NCBI RefSeq assembly: GCF_008693185.1 | Contig: NZ_VXKN01000002.1 | Location: 1-64,000 of the forward strand | Direction of reading: 5' to 3' | DNA: 64,000 nucleotides | Source: Acinetobacter qingfengensis | Lineage (GTDB): Bacteria > Pseudomonadota > Gammaproteobacteria > Pseudomonadales > Moraxellaceae | Part shown: piece after piece, positions 46,401 through 54,518 of the stretch | How positions within the stretch are numbered: the stretch's first letter is position 1 | Layout: each line of letters opens with the position of its first letter | Notes under the pieces: model-generated | Told to the model about the DNA's origin: nothing | The model's database searches: none | The model's input: only the letters and a program-made list of their open reading frames with translations | Translations under genes and position numbers: made by a program

Positions 46401-46538
46401 CATGGAAACCTGATTATCTGACAATACAGCATTATTCTGTATCTCCTGTTTTGGATTTGCACCTAATTCCTGTAATTTTTGCTCAAATATACTAAATTTA
46501 TCATCAGTCATCATAGATTGATTATTTTGAAATTTCAT
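43485..46538 (-). CDS. NRPS with C-PCP-C architecture (terminal condensation domain)
   Basis: A 1017-residue synthetase with no adenylation domain. Condensation domain 1 (about 40-470) has HH-ILM-D (His166, His167, Asp171). A carrier domain has the phosphopantetheine Ser511 in DKGGHSIL. Condensation domain 2 (about 565-990) has YHNVMDEWS (His701, Asp705). No thioesterase follows; the chain is probably released by the last domain onto a free amine such as the N-hydroxylated diamine, as in BasB-like systems. The carrier must be loaded in trans. Corresponds in position to fbsG. Confidence 0.88.
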   Translation of the reverse strand: MKFQNNQSMMTDDKFSIFEQKLQELGANPKQEIQNNAVLSDNQVSMSEERAWMLHQQNPISASGPFVLALKLKGQVNIERLQSAIIKLYEGNSNLNLIYKLDDEGELEKIHQSYKTVEMIKIKNEYEARAYLIQKVTQPIDLATIPSIQFSIFQTENEVILGILGHHILMDDNSWKPVFHYLSQYYNQHAVEQSGIKESSSLKFITHEKKNKQDILNYWKDQFNDGLRYYDFPEVYKLIHNYPVTRYGVENYLEGENLANRFVAKYPSQFIVKLSETAKATPFHSITTLFGLYLSNITHINEVDILIPTVEHREITQLDQISSSSNVIPVRVSTNAELSATIGAVRNQILNGISYDLPIEEIFSVTKTDREDIPNILITQFVCATQFLNLDGIEVIPLEIPSLNMDYDLALAVQFDQNKQTVTFELTTGNALSKNAGAIILEKFLEFLQGIDSSKDILANIVNDKSNNYHKDKHLSENVALVDTILSEFRQVLNQPELTATDNFFDKGGHSILATKVIGRLQSKHQVLINIADFFNAPTANELVKFATYTEYNHSDIVIPVAETDIDIIAPLSLLQQTYIEFSDYGRNPIFNIPYALRFSSNIDENAFYLAFKDIIQRHHALRTILIENSEGEILQRIIPMQEFEDYQWFWYSDAQGNEDYQNILIQENYHSFDLFNHFPIRVKFLKDENGQPILSLLIYHNVMDEWSTGILLEDLWVAYQKRINHQIPEWDTIPNQFHQHALEQNHAVILGEHLAYWKQKLGTVYKSKPLLSNKDEVTEIDIAGGFVSFSLNAVDVQKLNHLAKQNNASLFHTLYSTLALAIYLLEGGKKLLLGTSVSGREDIKYQETVGYFTNVVLHHVHFNEEMQISELIKQVKNTIIEGLPYSDVPLGIIEAAVKADDELSEDSLFEIYIQFHAKNSLTGVLLVDDQQDLKFELLEPERTLSKYGLHFELYEEPLSIDNALRVVMCYRNNHYSEDKVALIIDLVQRVFHAMIKVSDHQLNDITDIRKELTLTI

Positions 46539-46562
46539 TATTACATTCCTTTTTATTAATAC

Positions 46563-49500
46563 TCAAATTTGCTTTTCAATATATTCTACGATGTCATGAA
46601 TAGTTTGGCATTTTGCCAAATTATTCACATCTACAGATATATTAAATTGTTTTGAAAAATGTTTTGCTATTTCATTCAATTGTTTAATCCTGATACCGAC
46701 AGAAATAATATGACTATCAAGGACTATATTTTCAGTATGATTTCGAATTACCGGTAATTCACATAATATTTCAAAGACATTACTATTTTGTCTGGATTGC
46801 TTGGGAGTAGAATCTTCTGTTATAGTCTTTACAATATCCTGATGATTAAAGTTAATGTGTTCTTTAACCAGCTCATGTAACTGTTTACGATCAATTTTTC
46901 CATTTCTGGTTAAGGGCAATTCAGATAATTTAATCCATCGGGTTGGAATATGAGATACTGGCAGTTCCTGTTTCAACCAGTTTTTTATACTTAAAATATC
47001 AATAGCTTGATCAAAGTTACTTGTATAAATTGCGACCAACTCATTGCCATCATATATAGGGTTAAAACAGGCCAAAATAACAATTGATTGAATTTTATAA
47101 TGTTCAGCTATTTTATTTTCTACTTCAAAAGCAGATATTCGAACACCTTTAACTTTTAAATAACCTTCATCCCGTCCTACAAAAATAATATTACCATCTG
47201 CCCGCAAGTATCCTTTATCACTACTTTTATATAATCTTAATGATTGACCTACATTATCCTTGATATAAATAAAATCATTATCTGATAACTTACCATCAAT
47301 TAAATAACCATTTGCCAGATTGATTCCAGACATGCAAATACTGCCTACGTCACCAATAGCACAGGGTTGATATTGTGGGTTCAGAATACAATAATCATTA
47401 TTTTTTAATGCCTTACCATATGGAATAATGTCCTGATCCTGATGAGTAATTTCATGCCAGATACTCCATATGGTTGTTTCTGTCGGCCCACCTAAAGAGA
47501 ATAGGCGAATTGCTGGAATAAGCTTTTGTAAATTCTGGATCACTTTAGGTTTAACAAAATCACCCCCCTGAGCGATTAATCGTAATGACTGGATCTGATG
47601 CGGTTGGGCACACATCAAGAGCATGTCAACAATGGCTGGAACGCTAACCCAAATTGTAATTTTATAATCGCTGACCAGTTGTGCCCAAGCCATAGCATTT
47701 TTACTGTCTTGTGGTGTTGGTAAAACCAGCGTTGCGCCAATAGATAAACTGCCAAAAATATCAAAAACCGACATATCATGATGAAATGGTGTAACTCCCA
47801 TACAAACATCATGCTCATTCATTTGCCATCTTGCTATGGTTTGCTGCACGACATTCGCCGTAGCAAGTTGATTTAAGACCACACATTTCGGCATACCTGT
47901 GCTGCCCGAAGTGTATAAATAATACGCTGGTGTTTCATCTATTACATAATCAGAAATCAGTGCATAATTTTCTTGTTGTTGTAATACCTGTTGAATATCC
48001 AGATAAGGAAAATTTTCGATTCTGGATTCAGATACCACCAGATCCGCACCACAATTAGATAATAGATAATTAATTCTAGCTATTGGTGATGCCATATCTA
48101 TTGGCACCCAGATAATACCCAATAAAGTACAGGCAAGCGTAGTATAAATATGCTCAGGACTTTTATGCAGGCAAATTGCAACAACAGAAGATCTTCCCAA
48201 ATTTCTCTGCCTAAAGGCCTGTTGTAATTTAGCTACATTGCTGGCCAGTGTTTTATAACTAATCTTTTTCTGATCAAAGATTAATGCAATTTTATTCTGT
48301 GAATTTTGCAGTTTCAGCATTAAATCAGCTAAATAATCATGAACCTGTATTTCATTTTTTGTATGCTGATTTGCTGTTATATTTGATCTATTTTGATCAA
48401 ATTTTACCTGTTCTGCCAGATTAAACTGCGAAAATTCACTCTGAATCTGCTCTAGAATTCTTTGAATAAAACCATCATCTAGTGCAGTGTTGCAATAATC
48501 AAAATTAATTTCTATATCAGCATCTCTGCTTAGGCTGACTCTTATATCCAAAGCCAATTGAGGCGTTCTGGCTAATCCCGAATGGTAAAATAGCTCTTTT
48601 GTCTGAAAAGCATTTCCCCATGATAATCCATTGGTAAATGCAACAGGTAATACGATGGTTTTTGCATATTTTTTAATTAAAAGTTTTGCAATTTCTATTC
48701 CTGAAAAAGAAATATGGCTCATTGCATACAAAATATCACTTTGTAATTTTTTTGCCCTATCAATAAAATTAGATGGATTCCTGACATCATAATCAATCAC
48801 AATAAAACTGGAAGAATTAGCAATTTTGTTCGATAAGGAAGAATCTGATACAGGCATGGAAATCAATAAATACTGTTCCTGAGTAAATTTTGCTACCTGT
48901 TCAAGAATAATTGCAGTTAAAACAACATTCGGCAATAATTTATATTTTGCTGCCTGTCTTGAAATCTCTGACCATTGAGTTTTATCAACAATAATACCTT
49001 GCCGTACATGATTAACAGCAAAAAGCTGATTTAAATCAGTTTTCCAGGGTAAACAACTTAATCCATTAAAGCTGGCAACTTTCTTTTCCCAATATTGCTT
49101 ATCTTGTGGTTTATTTAAAAAATAGGCAGGTATTTTATCAGTCGTATCTGGTGTTTTTTCTAGAATGGCATCACTATCAGAAAACAAATTAGACAATAAT
49201 TTTGAAATAGAAAAACCATCCAGAATAAGCCCATCAAAACTAGTCAATACAACCGAGCGATGTTCCAGACCTTCAGGTAACTGTACCAAACAAATAGACC
49301 ATAAAGGCTCAGATAGAGAATGCGTTTTAGTAGAATATTGCCGTCTGATCTGATGTAGTTGATCATTCGCTTGTTCAATACTCAATGATGATAAATCAAT
49401 GATTTCAAATCTGGACGCAATAGCATCATATTCATATTGTGTTAAATTTACATCATCAATGATAGTTCTTAAGGCTGGCGTGTGTAAAACTGCCGTATCT

Positions 49501-49649
49501 ATAGCCTGTTGCAATTTAGCCGATGCAATATTGCCATGAAACTCCCGAAAATCATGCATGGCAAAACCACCTAATGGCAATACCTCTGATCTTCCCAGTA
49601 GATAGGCTTTTTGCAATGGATTGAGTTGTTTGACATTGGATTTTTTCAT
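46563..49649 (-). CDS. NRPS with cyclization, adenylation and a serine-less carrier-like domain
   Basis: A 1028-residue synthetase. The N-terminal cyclization domain has DxxxxDxxS as Asp139-Asp144-Ser147 and a PLQKAYLLGR opening. The adenylation domain has intact YLYTSGSTGMPK, GGPTETTIWS and GRDEGYLKVKGVRI, and Lys in LTRNGKIDRKQL. The specificity pocket read by eye is about D-M-F-V-A-G-L-I-W-K, not a standard Ser, Thr or Cys code. The C-terminal 75 residues resemble a carrier domain, but the usual GGxS is replaced by ISVGIRIKQ, with no Ser. Its start overlaps the upstream NRPS stop (ATGA). Corresponds in position to fbsF. Confidence 0.88.
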   Translation of the reverse strand: MKKSNVKQLNPLQKAYLLGRSEVLPLGGFAMHDFREFHGNIASAKLQQAIDTAVLHTPALRTIIDDVNLTQYEYDAIASRFEIIDLSSLSIEQANDQLHQIRRQYSTKTHSLSEPLWSICLVQLPEGLEHRSVVLTSFDGLILDGFSISKLLSNLFSDSDAILEKTPDTTDKIPAYFLNKPQDKQYWEKKVASFNGLSCLPWKTDLNQLFAVNHVRQGIIVDKTQWSEISRQAAKYKLLPNVVLTAIILEQVAKFTQEQYLLISMPVSDSSLSNKIANSSSFIVIDYDVRNPSNFIDRAKKLQSDILYAMSHISFSGIEIAKLLIKKYAKTIVLPVAFTNGLSWGNAFQTKELFYHSGLARTPQLALDIRVSLSRDADIEINFDYCNTALDDGFIQRILEQIQSEFSQFNLAEQVKFDQNRSNITANQHTKNEIQVHDYLADLMLKLQNSQNKIALIFDQKKISYKTLASNVAKLQQAFRQRNLGRSSVVAICLHKSPEHIYTTLACTLLGIIWVPIDMASPIARINYLLSNCGADLVVSESRIENFPYLDIQQVLQQQENYALISDYVIDETPAYYLYTSGSTGMPKCVVLNQLATANVVQQTIARWQMNEHDVCMGVTPFHHDMSVFDIFGSLSIGATLVLPTPQDSKNAMAWAQLVSDYKITIWVSVPAIVDMLLMCAQPHQIQSLRLIAQGGDFVKPKVIQNLQKLIPAIRLFSLGGPTETTIWSIWHEITHQDQDIIPYGKALKNNDYCILNPQYQPCAIGDVGSICMSGINLANGYLIDGKLSDNDFIYIKDNVGQSLRLYKSSDKGYLRADGNIIFVGRDEGYLKVKGVRISAFEVENKIAEHYKIQSIVILACFNPIYDGNELVAIYTSNFDQAIDILSIKNWLKQELPVSHIPTRWIKLSELPLTRNGKIDRKQLHELVKEHINFNHQDIVKTITEDSTPKQSRQNSNVFEILCELPVIRNHTENIVLDSHIISVGIRIKQLNEIAKHFSKQFNISVDVNNLAKCQTIHDIVEYIEKQI

Positions 49650-52600
49650 TCTTCAACTCCTGCATATTCTAAAAATAATTCGGCGATAATTTGAGATTTT
49701 TCAGCCAGTTTTTCATAAATAAGCTGTGCAATATCATTTACCGTTCTCTGCGTAAATACATCAACGACTGTAATATTTGCACCCTGAAAATATTTATTAA
49801 TAACCGTTGCCAGATGTGTGGCAAGTAATGAATCACCACCAAGATCAAAAAAATCATCCTGTCTGGCAATATCGGCAGCTGCTGTTCCTGTAATTCTGGA
49901 AAAAATATAAGTAATGGTTTTTTCCAAACTGGAATGATTATCTTCCATAAGATTAAGATCATAACCAGCTTCAATATCAATTAAATCAGGATCAATAACA
50001 CCTGTTTTTTGTAATGGAAAGTCATCCACAATCACAACTTTAACGTCAATTTTCTTAAATATATTATTTTGCAGTAGTCCATTCATTTGCTGTTTAAACA
50101 GATCATATTGCAGATTTACCGCACTTACTGCCACAAACAATACCGAATGATGTTCAAATATTTTAATATATTCCACTGTTCCAGTATTTAAAATCATCTG
50201 TTCCAGATCATTAAGGTCAAGATCATCCTGAAATACTGGAGTTTTATTACCACACAAAATAATTTTATTATCAGCAGAATAATAAGCACTATCGGCTGTT
50301 TTGACCCAGTGTTGTTGTGCCTGATCATGTTGATTTACATATTCAGGGAAATTTAAATATATTTTCCCTTCAACGCCAACTGGGCAAGGGAATAAGAAAT
50401 GATTTTTTATTTGTAAATTTAAACTAGGCCATATATTAAACTGATTCAAGCGTATTTTATTTTTTATATCGCCATGTTCAATTCTACTATAACCTATATA
50501 AATTGCATGATCCAGATTTGCAATCAAGCCAGTTAAATGGATTTCTGGATTAATCTTGTTCAGAATTTCACCTAATTTCCAGTGACTACATTGGTAACAG
50601 AACAATACCCTTTCAAGTTGCCATATCACATTCTGATTAAATTTAGCAAGCTCATATAAATGATCGGCTGCCATTTTTAATGTATTGATTTTATTGTATT
50701 GAATATATGCTGAAATTTTTGCCATATTCGTTATATCTTGTTGATAAAGATGAATACTGCCTCCTTTTAACAATACAGCAAATGCATCAATCCACCATAA
50801 ATCCGTCACGACATGATCCAGTATGAGCAATTGTGTTTGAGGTGAAAATTCAGAAATTTCTAGAAGATCAACAGCTTGATTGGCAATATACTGGAAATCA
50901 ATCGCCTGCTGTGAAGTATTTAAAATCTGACTATGCTGAAATGACGGATAAAAATTCAAATCCAGGATCATTTCTTGAGCTGTTGATTCAGCAAGATAAT
51001 GATTTTTTAATGCTGATAAATCAATATTATTATTTTGCGTCAGAACATAATCGTCATGATCCGTAATTGTCCAGTATTCATGATCTTCACGTTTAACCCC
51101 CTGATTTTGATGTTCAGTATGGATAATGGTTTTTACATCAAGATTGATTAAAGACAATAGGCTAACTATTTTCCATAACTGATCTGTTATGGATAGATAA
51201 ACCACAGCATTTTGCTGAATACCTTGGTGCTGTAAAAAATTCGTACTGGTGACGATCATATTCCATAGCTGCTGGTAATTGATCTTTTGCTGCTGTATTG
51301 TAATGGCAATCTGATCTGGAGATTGTCGCACAATAGCTTCAAGCTGCTTAATGAATATTTTGTCACGACCTGCTACAAAATCCACCTTGTCCTGCTGATT
51401 TAAATACAATGCTAAAATCTGATGCAGTTGTTTATTGGCAATCGAATCTGATTCTGCAATATAATGGATCAAATCTGTATAATGCTTAAACATATCCGCA
51501 ATAATTTGTCGATCTTTAAATACACCAAGCCTTACATCCCAATTAATTAATATCCCATTCATAAAGGCAAAAATCTGTGAATCCAGATTAACTTTTGGCC
51601 CTTGTGATAACGCCCATATCGGTTGACCCAGTGTTTCTGTGACTTGTGAAGAAAATAAATGCTGCTGATCATTCAGACATGCACTAAAAATAACAGGGGC
51701 AGTTTCTGTTTGATTGTGCTGTCTGGATAAATCCCGCAAAATATCTATACCAGCATAATGCGTATGTTGTAATCTAAGTTTTAACTGACTGGCAAGACGA
51801 GTACAAAATTGCTCAAAAGTTTGATTTTGCTTAACATCTATATCAAGTAAAATAAAATTAGCAAAATCTCCAACCACATTTTCAAACGATGTATTTGCAA
51901 TATGTTGATTAAATACAGGATAATTCAATCTGAATTGTGGGGTTTGATTCCATTGTGCAATTGTCAGGGCAAAAGCTGCCAATAATAATTCCGATAATGA
52001 AATATCCCATTGCTCAGCAATAAGATTTAATTTACGGGTCTGATTTTCATTAATATGATCACTAAAGCTATCAAAATAATTTTCATCCTGTATATGTAAT
52101 GCCGACTGATATGGTAATTGTGGTGCAGGAAAAGTATGCTGAATAGTATCTAGCCACCAGATTTTATCTTCTGCAACTTGTTTATTCTCACTGGAAAATT
52201 GCTGTAATTGATCCAGATAATCAAAATACTGAACACGCTGCGGTACTGTTAAAGCATTTTCATCATGATATAAACGGCTTAAATCTTCTATTACCTGTAA
52301 ATAACATTGCGGATCTGCGGCAAGCATATCTATATCAATGTGAATACGATATTTTTCTTCTGGTAATAACGACACGCTAATATCAATAAGTTGCCCTGCC
52401 TGTAAATCCAGTTTTTGATGGCTTAATTGCTGGCGTTTTTGATGTAAAAATTCCGTAACCTGTGCTGGTTGATATAAACGTAAATCATCCTGACGAATTC
52501 TGACTTCAACATTTGCTTTAATTTGTTGTAAACCATCCTGATTAATGCTCAATCTAAGCATTGGATGAACATAAATCAGTTTTTGTAATGCTGCTTGTAA

Positions 52601-53020
52601 GCGGGGTAATTGCAATTGTGGAGCAGAAAATTCGACATATAAATGTGCTGCGGCATCCCCTGCCTGTCTACCTGCCCAGTAGGCATATTGCATATCAGAC
52701 AACTGGCGCAAGGTATTGATATTTTCCTTTACTACTATTGACTTTGTGGTTGCTTTTTCCTGTTCGGCACGATCTGATTCTGGACAATCTGCATGATCCA
52801 GATTTGCAACAAGTCTGACCCAATCTTCAATAGTGGGAGAAATAACAAAATCCGTATAGGATAAATCCTTTGCATATTTTTGCTCAAACTGATCAACCAG
52901 CTTCATAATACTCAGGGAATTTAAGCCAAATTCTATTAAATTATCGTCACTGGCGAGAGTTTCATTACCCAGATCCAGCACATCACAAACCTGTTCAAAT
53001 ATTTCTAATTGCAAATTCAT
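49646..53020 (-). CDS. NRPS with aryl carrier, cyclization, degenerate adenylation and carrier domains
   Basis: A 1124-residue synthetase. An aryl carrier domain (1-75, Ser35 in FGLNSL) should receive DHB. The cyclization domain (about 100-520) has Asp231 and Asp236 of the DxxxxDxxS motif, with Cys239 at the last position. The next about 450 residues keep the size of an adenylation domain but lack the Ser/Thr/Gly phosphate loop, the GxTE motif and a normal RTGD, so it is probably inactive. The C-terminal carrier domain is intact (Ser1064 in LGGDSLLA) and must be loaded by another adenylation domain, most likely that of the next protein. Corresponds in position to fbsE. Confidence 0.88.
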   Translation of the reverse strand: MNLQLEIFEQVCDVLDLGNETLASDDNLIEFGLNSLSIMKLVDQFEQKYAKDLSYTDFVISPTIEDWVRLVANLDHADCPESDRAEQEKATTKSIVVKENINTLRQLSDMQYAYWAGRQAGDAAAHLYVEFSAPQLQLPRLQAALQKLIYVHPMLRLSINQDGLQQIKANVEVRIRQDDLRLYQPAQVTEFLHQKRQQLSHQKLDLQAGQLIDISVSLLPEEKYRIHIDIDMLAADPQCYLQVIEDLSRLYHDENALTVPQRVQYFDYLDQLQQFSSENKQVAEDKIWWLDTIQHTFPAPQLPYQSALHIQDENYFDSFSDHINENQTRKLNLIAEQWDISLSELLLAAFALTIAQWNQTPQFRLNYPVFNQHIANTSFENVVGDFANFILLDIDVKQNQTFEQFCTRLASQLKLRLQHTHYAGIDILRDLSRQHNQTETAPVIFSACLNDQQHLFSSQVTETLGQPIWALSQGPKVNLDSQIFAFMNGILINWDVRLGVFKDRQIIADMFKHYTDLIHYIAESDSIANKQLHQILALYLNQQDKVDFVAGRDKIFIKQLEAIVRQSPDQIAITIQQQKINYQQLWNMIVTSTNFLQHQGIQQNAVVYLSITDQLWKIVSLLSLINLDVKTIIHTEHQNQGVKREDHEYWTITDHDDYVLTQNNNIDLSALKNHYLAESTAQEMILDLNFYPSFQHSQILNTSQQAIDFQYIANQAVDLLEISEFSPQTQLLILDHVVTDLWWIDAFAVLLKGGSIHLYQQDITNMAKISAYIQYNKINTLKMAADHLYELAKFNQNVIWQLERVLFCYQCSHWKLGEILNKINPEIHLTGLIANLDHAIYIGYSRIEHGDIKNKIRLNQFNIWPSLNLQIKNHFLFPCPVGVEGKIYLNFPEYVNQHDQAQQHWVKTADSAYYSADNKIILCGNKTPVFQDDLDLNDLEQMILNTGTVEYIKIFEHHSVLFVAVSAVNLQYDLFKQQMNGLLQNNIFKKIDVKVVIVDDFPLQKTGVIDPDLIDIEAGYDLNLMEDNHSSLEKTITYIFSRITGTAAADIARQDDFFDLGGDSLLATHLATVINKYFQGANITVVDVFTQRTVNDIAQLIYEKLAEKSQIIAELFLEYAGVEE

Positions 53021-53064
53021 TTTTTGACCTGCTTATATTCATTTTGGGGACAAAGCTGAATGCT

Positions 53065-53820
53065 TTATACGCCCATCGTTGCGCCACCATCTACCACAAT
53101 ATCCTGCATAGTCAGGTGTGAAGCCTGATCACTTAACAGAAATAAAATGACATCGGTTATTTCAGAAGGCTTAGCAATTTTTTGTAATGGAATACCTGTT
53201 TTATAAGTTTTCAGATCACCCTGAATCGTTCTCTGTTCTGCATTTTCATCCGTCCATAACAGATATTGCATAGGGGTCAGGGTCGATCCTGGCGATACAA
53301 TATTGACCCGAACGCCATACTGTGCCAACTCCAGACCAACAGTTCTGGCAAAAGAGGTCAAGGCTGCCTTCGATGCACCATAAGCTGACATATTCACCCG
53401 AGGCATTCTGGCTGCATTGGAAGACACAAAGACAATGCCACCATGCTGCTGTTGACGAAAATGACTGGACAGGACTTTTAAAAAATAAAATGCAGCAAAA
53501 GTATTAATTGCAAAGGTATCCTGCCAGTCCTGTATAGAAATTTGTGCATGATCCGCCAGATGTAAAATCCCTGCCACACTGACAAAATAATCAGGTGGTG
53601 CGCTCTGTAATAACTGCTGACATAAATTCATCACCTGTTCGGAATCCCTGACATCACATAAATGAACCAAATGCTGATATTCCGCAGCCACCTGATCTCT
53701 GAAAATATCAAACCCGACAACTTTTGCGTCCAGATCAATCAATCGCTGCATGACATCAGCGCCAATTCCCTGATTCACACCAGTCACCCATACCACTTTA
53801 TTCCTGAACACATTACTCAT
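53065..53820 (-). CDS. entA: 2,3-dihydro-2,3-dihydroxybenzoate dehydrogenase
   Basis: A 251-residue SDR oxidising 2,3-dihydro-DHB to DHB with NAD. The cofactor motif is TGVNQGIGADV, catalytic residues are in VFVSSNAARMPR and SAYGASKAALTSF, and the PGSTLTPMQ and MQDIVVDGG segments are EntA-like. An AAGGT site lies 8 nt upstream. Its presence argues for DHB over salicylate. Confidence 0.93.
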   Translation of the reverse strand: MSNVFRNKVVWVTGVNQGIGADVMQRLIDLDAKVVGFDIFRDQVAAEYQHLVHLCDVRDSEQVMNLCQQLLQSAPPDYFVSVAGILHLADHAQISIQDWQDTFAINTFAAFYFLKVLSSHFRQQQHGGIVFVSSNAARMPRVNMSAYGASKAALTSFARTVGLELAQYGVRVNIVSPGSTLTPMQYLLWTDENAEQRTIQGDLKTYKTGIPLQKIAKPSEITDVILFLLSDQASHLTMQDIVVDGGATMGV

Positions 53821-53860
53821 TGCAGATACCTTTTTTTACCACACTGGACTAAAACATAAA

Positions 53861-54505
53861 TTACTGAATAATCTGGGTTAATTCACTTGCCATCCCCAGA
53901 TTTCTCTGAACATATCTCAAGGCATAAAGATGATCATCACGAGAAAAATCCGCTACAGCATCAGATACAACAAAGGGTTGAATACCATTCATAAAAGCAT
54001 CAGCAGCCGTTTGTAACACGCCAATATGGGCATATACACCGCAAATAATCAGTTGATTTCTATGTTGTTCGGCCAGTTGTTGTTTTAAATTGGAGCGGAA
54101 AAATGCACTATATCGCCACTTATCCAGTACCTTGTCATTATCTTCGGGAGTCAATTGAGCAACGATTTGTTTACGTTCAGGATGTGCCGTAATTCCAGGA
54201 CCCCACATATCATTCAGTAACTGCCTATCGTCATCGGCCTGAATCGCAGGTTGAGCAGTATAAAAAACAGGAATATTATTTTGCTTGCACCATTGTTTTA
54301 ATTCACTAATATTCTGAATAACTTGCCGAATTAACTGGCTATCACGATCATAATAATCCAGAAAATATTCCTGCATATCATGAATTAATAACGCTGCTGA
54401 ATTTACATTAATCTTCCATTTTACTTTAGATAATGGATATTCACCTGATACAGGCAGTTGATAATCAATTAAAGATGGAATGCTCATAGGTCTGTTCTCA
54501 GTCAT
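53861..54505 (-). CDS. entB: isochorismatase (EntB N-domain type, without carrier domain)
   Basis: A 214-residue isochorismate hydrolase giving 2,3-dihydro-DHB. Catalytic signatures: Asp in LLIHDMQEYFLDYY, DKWRYSAFF (Lys), and the Cys in IICGVYAHIG. The aryl carrier domain that follows in enteric EntB is absent; it is found at the N-terminus of the 1124-residue NRPS. A second ATG six codons in is an alternative start. Confidence 0.93.
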   Translation of the reverse strand: MTENRPMSIPSLIDYQLPVSGEYPLSKVKWKINVNSAALLIHDMQEYFLDYYDRDSQLIRQVIQNISELKQWCKQNNIPVFYTAQPAIQADDDRQLLNDMWGPGITAHPERKQIVAQLTPEDNDKVLDKWRYSAFFRSNLKQQLAEQHRNQLIICGVYAHIGVLQTAADAFMNGIQPFVVSDAVADFSRDDHLYALRYVQRNLGMASELTQIIQ

Positions 54506-54518
54506 TATTTAGTAATTG

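Noticed and set aside
53861..54505. Truncated entB missing its carrier domain
   Set aside because: The protein ends normally after the isochorismatase domain, and an intact aryl carrier is fused to the next NRPS, so it is a natural split.
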